Source: Sphingomonas tagetis
Lineage (GTDB): Bacteria; Pseudomonadota; Alphaproteobacteria; Sphingomonadales; Sphingomonadaceae
NCBI RefSeq assembly: GCF_024211275.1
Contig: NZ_JAMLDX010000008.1
Span: forward strand, 62,001-126,000
Direction of reading: 5' to 3'
Length of the DNA: 64,000 bases
Position 1 is the first letter of the stretch. The number at the start of each line of letters is the position of its first letter. Shown here one piece after another: positions 9,223-18,537 of the stretch. The notes under the pieces were generated by a model. It was not told where the DNA came from, did no database searches, and saw only the letters and a list, made by a program, of their open reading frames with translations. The position numbers were made by a program, and so were the translations under genes.

Positions 9223-10347
9223 ATGCGCATCGAGAAATTCGAGACCTGGATCTGCAACCGGCCCAAGGGCCTGTTCGACGAGGATCGCGAGGGCGCCGCG
9301 CCAATGCCGTGGAGCTATGGCGTCGGCCGCATCACGACCTCGGACGGGATCGAGGGCATCGCCACCTTCTGGGCGGCGCGCTCGGGTGCGGTCACCGACG
9401 CCTATCTGTCGGACGTGATCGCCCCGGTCATTCTCGGGCGCAGCATCCACGACCGCGAGGCGATCTGGCACGATTTCTGGAATATCGATCGCCACGGCGC
9501 CTTCTTTCCAGTGTTCCTGCCCGGCCCGATCGACGTCGCGCTGTGGGATGCCGCGGCGCGCACCGCCGGGCTGCCGCTGCACAAATATCTCGGCAGCTAT
9601 CGCACCAGCCTGCCGGTCTATGCCAGCAGCCTGTGGCTGCCGGGCATCGACGATTATGTGCGCGAGGCGCTCCACTACAAGGAACGCGGGTTCAAGGCAT
9701 ACAAGGTCCATCCATGCGGACCGAGCAGCCTCGACATGCAGATCCACGCCGCGGTGCGCGAGGCGGTCGGGCCGGACATGATCCTGATGACCGACCCTGT
9801 CGCCGAATATTCGCTGCATGAGGCGATCAAGGTCGCGCGGCACCTGGAAGAACTCGACTATTACTGGTTCGAGGAGCCGTTCCGCGATTACGAGCTCGAC
9901 AAATATGCCAAGCTGAGCGCCGCGGTCGACATCCCGATCGTCGGCACCGAGACGACGCGCGGCGGGCCGTGGGGCGTGGCGCAGGCGATCAAGGCCGACG
10001 CGCTCGACATGGTCCGCGCCGACGTGTCGTGGAAGGGCGGCATCACGGGCACGCTCAAGGTCTGCCACCTCGCCGAAGCGCACGGCATGAACTGCGAGCT
10101 GCACACGACGACGATGGGGCCGATGGACATCGCCAACATCCATGTCGCCTGCGCCGTGCGCAATTCGGAATATTTCGAGCTGTTCGTGCCCGAGGACACG
10201 TTCCAGATCCCGATGAAGCAGAGCCTGCGCGACTTCATGGACTCAGACGGCAACATCCACGCCCCGGACGGTCCCGGTCTCGGCATCGATATCGACTGGG
10301 ACCTGGTCGAGAATAATTGCGTGTCGAAGCGGACCTTCAACGCCTGA
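9223..10347 (+). CDS. Enolase-superfamily acid-sugar dehydratase (mandelate racemase subgroup)
   Basis: This is a 374-residue member of the mandelate racemase/muconate lactonising enzyme family. It should abstract a proton alpha to a carboxylate, most often dehydrating an acid sugar. The barrel shows YKVH on strand 2, metal ligands in LMTDPVAEYS (Asp), WFEEPFRDYE (Glu) and VGTETTRGG (Glu), a conserved Asp in MVRADVSWKGG, and CELHTTTMGPM with the His of a His-Asp dyad. The ATG at 9223 has GGGGAG just upstream. It lies downstream of a predicted GntR operator. The substrate is probably a C6 sugar acid (galactarate, mannonate or similar), but I cannot choose between them. Confidence 0.85.
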   Translation: MRIEKFETWICNRPKGLFDEDREGAAPMPWSYGVGRITTSDGIEGIATFWAARSGAVTDAYLSDVIAPVILGRSIHDREAIWHDFWNIDRHGAFFPVFLPGPIDVALWDAAARTAGLPLHKYLGSYRTSLPVYASSLWLPGIDDYVREALHYKERGFKAYKVHPCGPSSLDMQIHAAVREAVGPDMILMTDPVAEYSLHEAIKVARHLEELDYYWFEEPFRDYELDKYAKLSAAVDIPIVGTETTRGGPWGVAQAIKADALDMVRADVSWKGGITGTLKVCHLAEAHGMNCELHTTTMGPMDIANIHVACAVRNSEYFELFVPEDTFQIPMKQSLRDFMDSDGNIHAPDGPGLGIDIDWDLVENNCVSKRTFNA

Positions 10348-10571
10348 TCGGGCGCTGCCGGAGCAACAGGGGTTTCGCATCGCTACCCTGAAGCGGCCCT
10401 GGATGCGCTGGTCCGCTCCTTTCACTGGCGACCGATCGGCACTTGTCCTCGCGCGCAATCCGGTGTGCAGTCCATTCCCGGAGTGTCGGCATCCCCGGCG
10501 TTTGCGCTTGGCCATCTTGACCTGAGCCTGGCGTCACCAAGCGAGCGGCGGGGGCAGGCTGGGAGTGTGAA

Positions 10572-12626
10572 ATGGATCGACGGCAGTTTCTGACGAACGC
10601 CGCTTCACTCGGAATCAGCGCCGTCTGGGCGGGGCAGTCGGCGGCGGCGCCGTCGCGGGTCGCCTGGCGAGAGGATCGTGCGCTTTATCCCCAGGGCGTC
10701 GCGTCGGGGGATCCCGACGAGCATAGCGTCGTGCTGTGGACCCGGCGGCCGTTCGATCAGGGCTCCGGCCAGACGCTGACGGTCGAGGTGGCGCTGGATG
10801 CGGCATTCCGGCGCGTCGTCGCCACGGCGCGCACACCGGTGCTCGCCGCAGCCGACTGGACCTGCCGCGCGCTCGTCGGCGGCCTCTCGCCGGCGACGGT
10901 CTATTGGTACCGCTTCACCGACGCGACCGGGGCCGGCAGCCGGATCGGGCGCACCATCACCGCCCCCCGCGCCACCGATCCGCGCCCCGTCCGCTTCGCC
11001 TTCGTGTCGTGCAACACCGTCAACGAAGGCGCGCAGAACGCCTATCGCCGGATGATCTGGGAGGACGAGCGCGCGCCGGCCGACCGCAAGCTGGGCTTCG
11101 TGCTCCATCTCGGTGACTTCATCTACGAGGTCGTCCAATATCCCGACGAGGTGAAGACGCGCTTTTCGCGAACGATCTATGACATCGGCCGCGTGCCCGA
11201 TGCGCGCAAGGTCGGCAATTTCCACGTGCCGACCAATCTGGCCGGCTATCGCTTCGTCTATCGCGCGCATATCGACGACCCCGACATTCAGGACGCGCGC
11301 GCGCATTTCCCGTTCGTGTGCATGGGCGACAATCACGAATTCTCGTGGCAGGGCTGGCAAAGCTTCACCCGGTTCGGGGGCAAGGTCGAGCCCGCCCAGC
11401 AGCTGCGCGTCGACGCCAACCAGGCATGGTGGGAATATATTCCGTCGCGCGTCCGCAAGGCCTCCGGCCCGGGACTCGATCAATTCGCGCCGCCCGCGGT
11501 GACCAATGCGCCGATCGAGCGCTTCGACGAAGACGGCTTCGGCACCGAAGCCAACAACCGCGCGGCGGTGGGCAGCATGACGGCCTATCGCGCGCTGCGT
11601 TATGGCCGGAACGTCGATCTGATCCTGACCGACCTCTTCAGCTACAAGGCGGCGGACCCGACCGACCGGCCCGAGGCGCAGGCGCTCGATTCGGGCGGCT
11701 ATCCCGTCGTTCCCGGCGAGTGGCTGGAAATCATCGACGGCGGGAAAGACTATGCGGGTGGCAACCCGCCGGCCACGATCGCGATCGGCGACAAGCGCAT
11801 CCCAAATTACCGCAAGGACGAGCCCGCCCGCACCGTGCTGGGTCGCGAGCAGAAGGCATGGCTGAAGGAGCGGCTGACGAAATCGACCGCGACCTGGAAG
11901 ATCTGGGGTCTGACCAACGGTCCACTCGTCATGCGGACCGACCCGCAGAACCTGCCCGCCGGGCTGGTGAAGGACAAATGGCCGGGCACCGGCTATGGCA
12001 ATTTCGGCGGCGTCGATTTCAGCGGCACCTTCAACGAGCGTGCCGAAATCTACGACCTGATCCGTGACCGCAAGATCCCGGGCTTCGTCACCGTCTCGGG
12101 CGATCGCCACAGCTTCTGGGCCGGATACGCCACGCCCAGGCTGCCGCCCGCAGGCTTCGATCCGGTAGGCCTGAGCTTCATCACCGGATCGATCTCCGCG
12201 CCGGGCCTTGGCGAAGCGGCCGAGTTCTTCAAGGATTCAGCCCTGCGCCCGCTCTACGTGCGAAAGCCCGAAGGCGCCCCGCCCGAACACACGATCAACC
12301 TCACCATCAAGCGCGGCGTGCGCGCGGCGCTGGAATATGCGGCGAGCGGCGACATCGAGAAGGCGCGCGCGGCGACCAATCCCGGCGTCGCACCGCATCT
12401 GGCGTTCGTCGACATGGCCGGGCACGGCTATTCGGTGGTCACTGCCGGACCGAAAACGATCGACACCGAATTCGTGTGCATCGTCCGTCCGATCGCGCGT
12501 GCGACGACCCCGGACGGCGGACCGCTGCGTTACCGGGTATCGCACCGCGCAAAGCTGTGGCGACCGGGCACGCCGCCGAAGCTCGAGCAGACAATGCTCG
12601 AAGGGGACGCAAAACTGTCGATCTGA
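10572..12626 (+). CDS. phoD: PhoD-family alkaline phosphatase/phosphodiesterase, Tat-exported
   Basis: This 684-residue enzyme is of the PhoD family, Tat-exported metallo-phosphatases that release phosphate from mono- and diesters. The twin-arginine signal is MDRRQFLTNAASLGISAVWA. The PhoD N-terminal beta domain begins with YPQGVASGDPDEHSVVLWTR. The catalytic domain shows LGDFIYEVVQYPDE, MGDNHEFSWQGW, TDLFSYK and VSGDRHSFWAGYA, which hold metal-binding Asp, Asn and His residues. The 224-bp gap before it shows no clear Pho box. It is transcribed alone and converges on the sulfur operon across a hairpin at 12692. Confidence 0.93.
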   Translation: MDRRQFLTNAASLGISAVWAGQSAAAPSRVAWREDRALYPQGVASGDPDEHSVVLWTRRPFDQGSGQTLTVEVALDAAFRRVVATARTPVLAAADWTCRALVGGLSPATVYWYRFTDATGAGSRIGRTITAPRATDPRPVRFAFVSCNTVNEGAQNAYRRMIWEDERAPADRKLGFVLHLGDFIYEVVQYPDEVKTRFSRTIYDIGRVPDARKVGNFHVPTNLAGYRFVYRAHIDDPDIQDARAHFPFVCMGDNHEFSWQGWQSFTRFGGKVEPAQQLRVDANQAWWEYIPSRVRKASGPGLDQFAPPAVTNAPIERFDEDGFGTEANNRAAVGSMTAYRALRYGRNVDLILTDLFSYKAADPTDRPEAQALDSGGYPVVPGEWLEIIDGGKDYAGGNPPATIAIGDKRIPNYRKDEPARTVLGREQKAWLKERLTKSTATWKIWGLTNGPLVMRTDPQNLPAGLVKDKWPGTGYGNFGGVDFSGTFNERAEIYDLIRDRKIPGFVTVSGDRHSFWAGYATPRLPPAGFDPVGLSFITGSISAPGLGEAAEFFKDSALRPLYVRKPEGAPPEHTINLTIKRGVRAALEYAASGDIEKARAATNPGVAPHLAFVDMAGHGYSVVTAGPKTIDTEFVCIVRPIARATTPDGGPLRYRVSHRAKLWRPGTPPKLEQTMLEGDAKLSI

Positions 12627-12691
12627 ATCCCGCTCGATCGAGGGCAGCAAGGCAAGCCATTTTCGATATTCGCCAGAATCTCGCGCGGGCG

Positions 12692-12735
12692 TGCCGCTCA
12701 TCCCGACGCGCGATGCGACGTCGGGACGAGCGGCA
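12692..12735. terminator. Bidirectional hairpin terminator between phoD and the organosulfur operon
   Basis: The arms TGCCGCTCATCCCGACG (12692-12708) and its complement at 12719-12735 pair over 17 bp with one mismatch and a ten-base loop. It lies between two convergent stop codons (12626 and 12741), so it can serve both transcripts. No strong U-tract follows on either side, so the terminator mode is uncertain. Confidence 0.7.
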
Positions 12736-12740
12736 GACTC

Positions 12741-13445
12741 TCACTCGGCGGCCACGGCCAGCACTTCGTCCTGTTGCAGCAGGCCCGACATCTTCCACTG
12801 CTGCTCCAGCACGCCGGGACCGTAGTCCTTCGCCCCGCCCAGCGTCTCGGCGAGCGCCTGGAAGCGTGCGCCTTCCTCGATCAGCACGATGGTGTTGGCG
12901 AGCGCGAGCAGTCCCTTGCGGCCCCAGGCGGTCGAGCCGCCATTGGCTTCGAGGATCGCGGGCAGGTGATGGTCTTTGGCGATCGCCTCGAGGATGAAGT
13001 TCGCCTCGCCCTGGCGCCGGTCGATATAGATTGGCAGTTCGCGCGCACGGGTCCAGCGCTGGACCGGCACGTAGCGGATCGGCAGCGACCGGTGGCTCTG
13101 CGACCAGGCGCCGAGATAGACGGTATGGACGTGGCTCACCGTCGTGATGTCGGCATGCGCGCGGAAGATCGACAAATAGCGCCCGCCGCCGAGATTTGCG
13201 CCGGGCGGCCCCTGCAGCACCTCGCCGTCGAGCGCATAGATGGTCGGCTTGAGCTCGGCATCGGGCGCGAACGGGCCGGGATAGCCGATCGACACCGCGG
13301 CCTCCTCGCCCGGCACGCGCTCGACGAAGTTGACCGTTCCGGAGGGCGCGATCGTGCCGGTGGCGGCGAGGCCGCGAAAGGCGATGCCGGCATCGCGGAC
13401 GGCGGCGGCGGCGAAATCGGTGATGGTCGAGTTGAGTTGAGTCAT
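12741..13445 (-). CDS. Class II aldolase/adducin family protein with altered zinc site
   Basis: This 234-residue protein has the fuculose-phosphate aldolase/adducin fold. RGLAATGTIAPSGTVNFVER covers the phosphate-binding region, and SHVHTVYLGAW holds the HxH zinc ligands. Where family members usually read NHG (third His ligand) this protein reads ANGGSTAWG, so one zinc ligand appears missing and aldolase activity is doubtful. The start at 13445 has AAGGAG; the longer frame upstream is antisense to nothing useful and lacks homology. It is the last gene of the 12-gene operon, 11 bp after the SsuD-like monooxygenase. A role on the carbon skeleton left by desulfonation is possible but unproven. 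Confidence 0.82.
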   Translation of the reverse strand: MTQLNSTITDFAAAAVRDAGIAFRGLAATGTIAPSGTVNFVERVPGEEAAVSIGYPGPFAPDAELKPTIYALDGEVLQGPPGANLGGGRYLSIFRAHADITTVSHVHTVYLGAWSQSHRSLPIRYVPVQRWTRARELPIYIDRRQGEANFILEAIAKDHHLPAILEANGGSTAWGRKGLLALANTIVLIEEGARFQALAETLGGAKDYGPGVLEQQWKMSGLLQQDEVLAVAAE

Positions 13446-13456
13446 GTCCGTTCTCC

Positions 13457-14623
13457 TTATTCGGCGGCTTCGAGCAGGTTCTGGGTCGTGGCGGCGGTGC
13501 GGCCGAGCAGCGGCAGCACTTCCTCGCCGATCCGCCAGGCTTCCTCGAGATGCGGGGTGCCGGCGAGGATGAAGGCGTCGGCGCCGCGCTGGATCAGCTC
13601 GTCGAGCTGCTCGGCGCATTGCTCATAGCTGCCGACGATGCCGAGCGCCGGGCCGCCGCGCAGCAGGTTGAACCCGCCCCACAGATTCTTGCCGACGATG
13701 AGGTCATCCCAGCGCTTCGCCTCGGTCGGCTTGAGCGCGGACTGGCGTGCGGCGCCGACCGAATCGGTGGGCTGACCGCGCCACTGCGCGCGCGTCGCGT
13801 CGCTGACATTCTCGAAGCCGATGCGGATGTCGCGCCACGCTTCCTCTTCGGTCGGGCGCGCGACGAGATCGACGCGGATCGCGCATTTCTGCTCGCCGCC
13901 AAGCTGCGCGGTGCGTTCCTTGACCCGCGCGAACTTGTCGGTGAGCTGGTCATAGGGTTCGAGCCAGGAGAGATAGTAATCGGCGTGCTTCGCCGCCGAT
14001 TGCAGCGCGGCCTCGGACGAGCCCGAGAACCAGATTTCAGGGACTTCCTCGCGGCTCAGCAGGTCCGAGAGCTGCTCGCCCTCCACCTGATAGAAGCGGC
14101 CGTCATAGTCGAACGGCTTGCCCGCCCACACGCCACGAAAGATGTCGAGGAACTCAGTGGTGCGGCCATAGCGGTCGTCATGGGCGAAATCGTCGCCCCA
14201 CCACAGCTGCGACGGTCCGCCGCCGCCCGTGATCACGTTGAACACCGTTCGCCCGCCGGTCGCGCGCTGCAGGCTCGCCGAGATGCGCGCGGCATGGACC
14301 GGATCGAGGAAGCCGGGCTGGAACGCGATCATGAAGCGGAACGTCTTGGTCTCGCGCGCGAGCAGCGGCGAGATCACCCAGGGATCGTCGGTATTGGGAA
14401 AGGACGGGATCAGCCCGCCGATGAACCCTGACAGTTCCGCCGCCTTCGCGATCTCCGCGAGATGGTCGATATAGCGATAGCCGTCATCCTCGCCCTGCGC
14501 GGTCAGGCCGGGCGCAACATTGCCGGGCTGGAGCGGCGACCAGTCACCCCGGTCATAGGAGCCGCGGCGGATGCTGGCGTGGCAGCCATGGGTGGGCAGG
14601 CGCCAATAGAAATCGATCGACAT
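13457..14623 (-). CDS. FMNH2-dependent monooxygenase, SsuD-like (LLM class)
   Basis: This 388-residue protein is of the bacterial luciferase-like (LLM) family, closest in form to alkanesulfonate monooxygenase SsuD, which uses FMNH2 and O2 to cleave a C-S bond and release sulfite. Visible segments are the N-terminal IDFYWRLPTHG, TFRFMIAFQPGFLDPVHAAR, GRTVFNVITGGGG and EIWFSGSSEAALQSAAKHAD. AAGGAG precedes the ATG. It needs reduced flavin from a separate reductase; the only candidate in the operon is the nitroreductase-family gene, which is frameshifted. Its place beside two DszB-like genes suggests a sulfonate or sulfone substrate. Confidence 0.9.
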   Translation of the reverse strand: MSIDFYWRLPTHGCHASIRRGSYDRGDWSPLQPGNVAPGLTAQGEDDGYRYIDHLAEIAKAAELSGFIGGLIPSFPNTDDPWVISPLLARETKTFRFMIAFQPGFLDPVHAARISASLQRATGGRTVFNVITGGGGPSQLWWGDDFAHDDRYGRTTEFLDIFRGVWAGKPFDYDGRFYQVEGEQLSDLLSREEVPEIWFSGSSEAALQSAAKHADYYLSWLEPYDQLTDKFARVKERTAQLGGEQKCAIRVDLVARPTEEEAWRDIRIGFENVSDATRAQWRGQPTDSVGAARQSALKPTEAKRWDDLIVGKNLWGGFNLLRGGPALGIVGSYEQCAEQLDELIQRGADAFILAGTPHLEEAWRIGEEVLPLLGRTAATTQNLLEAAE

Positions 14624-14635
14624 GATGAGTCTCCT

Positions 14636-15535
14636 TCAGGCGGCGGCGCGCAGGTCAGCGATGCGCGCGCGGACGCGCGGCAGCACGAACTGGCCGATGC
14701 GATAGGCTTCCTCGAGCGACGGCGTCGCCGAGAGGACGACATGGCCGACACCAATCGCATGCAGATCGGCGAGACGGTTGGCGACCGCGTCATAACTGCC
14801 GGCGATCCCCTGCCCGGCCGCGACCTCCTCGGCGGTCTCGCGCGCGGTGATCGTTGCGATGACGCCGAGCTCGACGGTGCGGCCGGCGGCGAGCGCCAGC
14901 CGGTCCAGCGTCTCGGCCCGCCCGCGCAACGCGTCGAGCGGTGCGTGCGGCAGCAGATGGACGTCGGCCAGCCGCGCCGACCGTTCGAGCGCTTCCTCGT
15001 CGTCACCGCTCAGATAGACCGGCGGAAACGGTACGTTCGCGAGCGGCGCCTGAAAACCGCCGCCCTTGACCGAGAAATACTCGCCATCATGGTCGAACGG
15101 CCGCGTGCCGTGGACGCCGCGGGCGACATGAAGAAACTCGGCGGTGCGCGCCGCATCCTCTTCGCCGCCATCGCCGGTCAGCGCCCAGCCGAGCCGGTTG
15201 TGGGTCGCGCGCTGGAAGCTCACCGCTTCCTTGGCCGCATAGACCGCCGAACCCACGGTCGCGGGAAATTCGGGCACCAGGAGCAGCCGCGGCGCGGTCC
15301 GCGCGATGGCGGCGGCAACGATCTGGCTGTCGTCGCTCTCCGGCCGGTAAGCGACAAACAGCCCGTCGAACGCGGTCGTCGCGGCGGCGCGCGCGACCTG
15401 CACATAATAGTCGTAGCGGTTGAGCGACGCCGTGCGGACATCGCGCGGCACAAAGCCTGTGGCGGGGCGGGCCGATGCCTCGCCGCGCGCGGGTTCGGCG
15501 GCGGGATCAAGCCGCCAATAGAAACGAAGGGTCAT
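14636..15535 (-). CDS. Second LLM-class flavin-dependent oxidoreductase
   Basis: This 299-residue protein is a shorter LLM-class oxidoreductase that shares the opening pattern (TLRFYWRLDP) and overall order of the neighbouring SsuD-like gene. Visible segments are FDGLFVAYRPESDDS, LLLVPEFPATVGSAVYAAKE, HNRLGWALTGDGGEEDAA, ARGVHGTRPFDHDGEYFSVK and PVYLSGDDEEALERSARLAD. It lacks roughly 90 residues of the SsuD-like partner. Its ATG overlaps the nitroreductase stop (ATGA). It may be a second oxygenase of the pathway, as DszA and DszC are in dibenzothiophene desulfurisation, but sequence does not show the substrate. Confidence 0.85.
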   Translation of the reverse strand: MTLRFYWRLDPAAEPARGEASARPATGFVPRDVRTASLNRYDYYVQVARAAATTAFDGLFVAYRPESDDSQIVAAAIARTAPRLLLVPEFPATVGSAVYAAKEAVSFQRATHNRLGWALTGDGGEEDAARTAEFLHVARGVHGTRPFDHDGEYFSVKGGGFQAPLANVPFPPVYLSGDDEEALERSARLADVHLLPHAPLDALRGRAETLDRLALAAGRTVELGVIATITARETAEEVAAGQGIAGSYDAVANRLADLHAIGVGHVVLSATPSLEEAYRIGQFVLPRVRARIADLRAAA

Positions 15536-16141
15536 GCGGCACTCCTTTGCTGGATGGTTGTGTCGCCGCCGAAGCGGCCCGTGAACACAAAGTCGGCGAG
15601 CGGGCGGCGGGTATTGGGCGCTTCCTGCGCGTGGAAATCGGCGTGCAGCGTGTCGAGATCGCCCTGCCGCCCGATCGCGACCACCGCCTCGACCGCGAAA
15701 TCTTCGGGGATCGCCAACGCCACGCGCGCCGCATCGCGGTCGAACCCGCCGATCCCGTGCGTGTGCCAGCCGAGCAGCAGCGCCTGATGCGCGAAATTGG
15801 CCCAGGCCGCGCCGGTGTCGAAGCTGTGGCTGTGATTATGCCCGGTCACACCGCGCCGCTCGACCTGCGTCGCCGAGGCGATCACGATCAACGCCGAGGC
15901 TTTGCGCCGCCCATAGCCGGTTGCGCGGCATCAACAGGTCGAGAAACACCGGCCACGCCGCATCGCCGTTCCGCGCGACGATGAATCGCCACGGCTGGAC
16001 ATTCGACGCCGACGGCGCCCAGCGCGCCGCTTCGAACGCCGTCAGCAAGTCGGCGTCGGGGATCGCCTCGCCCGAAAAGCTGCGCGGCGACCAGCGGTCG
16101 ACGAACAGCGGCGCGACGGGATGGTCGGGCGCGCGACTCAT
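15532..16141 (-). pseudogene. Nitroreductase-family flavin reductase, broken by a +1 frameshift
   Basis: Two frames together encode one nitroreductase-family protein of about 202 residues. The first (16141 to about 15905) has RWSPRSFSGEAIPDADLL and WAPSASNVQPWRFIVA, the FMN-binding motifs. The second (to 15532) has [32 protein letters not shown] and IPEDFAVEAVVAIG. They join near 15903-15911, where removing one G from GGGCGGCGC restores a continuous WARKASALIV reading. The start overlaps the ABC ATPase stop, and the end overlaps the next monooxygenase start, so the gene sits exactly in operon register. It may be a true mutation or a sequencing error. If intact it would be the likely supplier of reduced flavin to the two monooxygenases. 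Confidence 0.85.
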
Positions 16142-16998
16142 GCCCGCACCTCGCGCACCGGCAGATGGACGAGGTTCTCGGGCGCCTGAGAATCTACTTG
16201 GGGGCCGGTCAGCTCGGCGAGGATTTCGTCGCGCAGGCGATGCAGGATCGGCGAGCTGCGGTCGCGCGGATGCGGCAGATCGATATCGACGATGCGGCGG
16301 ATGCGGCCGGGCTTGGCGTCCATCACGATGACGCGGTCGCCGAGGAACACCGCTTCCTCGACGTCGTGCGTGACCATCACCATCGTCGAGCGCTGAGTGA
16401 GCCAAATGCGCTGAAGCTCGCGCTGGACATGGACCCGGGTCAGCGCATCGAGCGCGCCCAATGGCTCGTCGAGCAGCAGCAGCTTGGGTTCGGTCACCAG
16501 CGCCCGCGCGATCGCGGCGCGTTGCGCCATGCCGCCCGACAGCTGGTGCGGATAGGCCTGCTCGAACCCCGTCAGGTTCACCAGCGCGATATGCTCCGCC
16601 ACGATCCGCGCGCGCTGCGGCTTGGGGATATCGGTGTTGAGCAGCGCCAGCCCGACATTCTCCTCCAGCGTCAGCCAGGGAAACAGACGATGGTCCTGAA
16701 AGATCAGCCCGCGGTCGAGGCTGGTGCCGGCGATGCGCTTGCCGTCGAGCCGGATCTCGCCCGCATAATCGGTGTCGAGCCCGGCGATCAGCCGAACCAG
16801 CGTCGACTTGCCGCAGCCCGACGGGCCGACGATGCTGACGAACTCGCCCGCGCGGATGTCGAGATCGATCCGGTCGAGCACCGGCAGCGCCTCGCGCCCG
16901 ATGCGGAAATCCTTGGACAGGTTGGCGATCGTCAGCGCGCCGTTCGCGGGTGTGTCGATCGGGACATGCGGCGTATCGATGCGAGTGTGCAGGGTCAT
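16138..16998 (-). CDS. ABC transporter ATPase, sulfonate/nitrate/taurine type (SsuB-like)
   Basis: This is a 286-residue ABC ATPase. The Walker A is [16 protein letters not shown], the Q-loop region is [16 protein letters not shown], the signature is [16 protein letters not shown], the Walker B is [16 protein letters not shown], and the H-loop is [18 protein letters not shown]. This wording is typical of the SsuB/TauB/NrtD group. I chose the ATG at 16998 because AAGGAG lies six bases upstream; a TTG at 17013 is possible. It powers the two permeases encoded just upstream in the operon. Confidence 0.93.
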   Translation of the reverse strand: MTLHTRIDTPHVPIDTPANGALTIANLSKDFRIGREALPVLDRIDLDIRAGEFVSIVGPSGCGKSTLVRLIAGLDTDYAGEIRLDGKRIAGTSLDRGLIFQDHRLFPWLTLEENVGLALLNTDIPKPQRARIVAEHIALVNLTGFEQAYPHQLSGGMAQRAAIARALVTEPKLLLLDEPLGALDALTRVHVQRELQRIWLTQRSTMVMVTHDVEEAVFLGDRVIVMDAKPGRIRRIVDIDLPHPRDRSSPILHRLRDEILAELTGPQVDSQAPENLVHLPVREVRA

Positions 16999-17009
16999 GG
17001 ACAGCTCCT

Positions 17010-17786
17010 TCAAGCGAGCACGGGCTGCCAGCGCAGCAGGTGGCGGCGCAGGCGGGCGAAGAGGTGGTTGATCGAAAAGCCGAGCAGGGCGGCGGCGAGG
17101 ATCGCGACGAGAATCACGTCCATCCGCTGCTGCGCCTGCGCGACGCCCATCGTCGCGCCGAGTCCGGCGGGCGCGCCGAGCAATATCTCGGTGCCGATGG
17201 TGGCGATCCAGGCGAAGGCGAGCGCCTGGGTGAAACCGGTAAGGATCAGCGGCAGCGCGGCGGGCAGCAGGACGTGGCTGAAGCGTTGCGCGGGTGAGAA
17301 GCCGAACAGACTGCCGACCTCGACATAGCGGCGCTCGACCGCGGCGACGCCCTCATAGCTGTTGAGCACCGTCGGGTAGAAGGCGGCGAGGCTGACGACG
17401 AGCAATTTGGTCGCGTCGCCATTGCCGACCCACAGCCCGATCAGCGGCAGCCAGCCGAGCAGCGGCACCTGCCGCACCGCGTGGTAGAGCGGGCCGACCA
17501 CGCGGTCGAGCGGGCGCCACATCGCCATCGCCACGCCGAGCGCGGTCCCCGCGAGGCCGCCGAGCAGCAACCCGGTCAGCGCACGCGACAGGGTCGACAG
17601 CACGTCATTGAGCAGGAAGCCGCTTACGATCTGCGCGGCGAGTGTGGCACCGACTTCCTGCAATGGCACGAAGGCGAGCGCGCGCGCGCCGCCCTGCGCC
17701 GATTGTGCCTGCCACCAGATCAGCAGCAGCACCGGCACGACCAGACCGAGCAAGATGCGCGCGGCGGGGGTGTTCAGGCGAGCCAT
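17010..17786 (-). CDS. ABC transporter permease, SsuC/TauC type (first of two)
   Basis: This 258-residue inner-membrane permease starts at 17786, one base after the stop of the other permease. It has about six membrane helices, beginning with ILLGLVVPVLLLIWWQ. The EAA-like coupling loop is in EVGSLFGFSPAQRFSHVLLP, preceded by VRQVPLLGWLPLIGLWVGNG, which is characteristic of BPD permeases for sulfonates, nitrate and taurine. Two different permease genes suggest a heterodimeric channel, unlike the homodimer of classic SsuABC. Confidence 0.92.
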   Translation of the reverse strand: MARLNTPAARILLGLVVPVLLLIWWQAQSAQGGARALAFVPLQEVGATLAAQIVSGFLLNDVLSTLSRALTGLLLGGLAGTALGVAMAMWRPLDRVVGPLYHAVRQVPLLGWLPLIGLWVGNGDATKLLVVSLAAFYPTVLNSYEGVAAVERRYVEVGSLFGFSPAQRFSHVLLPAALPLILTGFTQALAFAWIATIGTEILLGAPAGLGATMGVAQAQQRMDVILVAILAAALLGFSINHLFARLRRHLLRWQPVLA

Positions 17787-17787
17787 G

Positions 17788-18537
17788 TCAGGCCTCCTTC
17801 CAGCGGGCGAAGCGGCGCTCGACGAGCTTGACCGAGCGGTCGAGCCCGAAGCCGACCAGACCGCTGACGAACACGCCAGCCAGCACCACATCGATGCGGA
17901 ACATCTGGCGGCCCATCTCCATCATCTGGCCGATGCCGCTGTCCGCCGCGAGCAGCTCGCACGCGACCAGCACCAGCCAGCCGCGCGTCAGGCCCAGCCG
18001 TAGCCCGGTCAGCACCGGCGGCACCGCAGCGGGCAACAGAATGCGCGTGATGAACGGCAGCGGCGGCGTGCGGTAGAGCCGCGCGACCTCGAACCAGGCT
18101 TTCGGGATGCCCTTCACCCCGTCGAACGTCGCCAGCGCGACCGGAAAGAACACCGCGACCGCGACGACGACGATCTTGAACCGCTCCTCGATGCCGAGCA
18201 GCAGCACCAGCATCGGGATGAAGGCGAGCACCGGCACCTGCCGCACCGCCTGGAACACCGGCGCGAACAGCGTCTCGAACAGCTTCGACAGCGCCATCGC
18301 GGCACCGAACGCCAGCCCGATTGCGGCGCCCGTCAGGAACCCGAAGACGAGCCGGAACAGGCTGGTGCCGAGGTGATCGCCCAGCTCGCCGTCCTGCCAC
18401 AGCCGGGCGAGCGTCGCGGCGACCTCGCTCGGCGGCACCAGCACCTGCGCCGGGAAGACACCGCTGGCCGACGCAAGCTGCCAGGCGAGCAGCAATGCCA
18501 GCAGCGGCGCGATGCCCTGAGCGAAGCGACGGATCAT
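17788..18537 (-). CDS. ABC transporter permease, SsuC/TauC type (second of two)
   Basis: This 249-residue permease starts at 18537 with an ATGA overlap on the MFS gene. It has PLLALLLAWQLASASGVFP as first helix, VRQVPVLAFIPMLVLLLGI, and the coupling loop WFEVARLYRTPPLPFITRIL. It is a paralogue of the permease downstream, with the same domain order. Longer open frames that extend upstream run antisense to or across the MFS gene and were rejected. Confidence 0.92.
   Translation of the reverse strand: MIRRFAQGIAPLLALLLAWQLASASGVFPAQVLVPPSEVAATLARLWQDGELGDHLGTSLFRLVFGFLTGAAIGLAFGAAMALSKLFETLFAPVFQAVRQVPVLAFIPMLVLLLGIEERFKIVVVAVAVFFPVALATFDGVKGIPKAWFEVARLYRTPPLPFITRILLPAAVPPVLTGLRLGLTRGWLVLVACELLAADSGIGQMMEMGRQMFRIDVVLAGVFVSGLVGFGLDRSVKLVERRFARWKEA

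Noticed and set aside
10348-10571. Possible Pho box upstream of the PhoD gene
   Set aside because: No pair of CTGTCAT-like repeats with proper spacing could be found, so phosphate control is not claimed from sequence.
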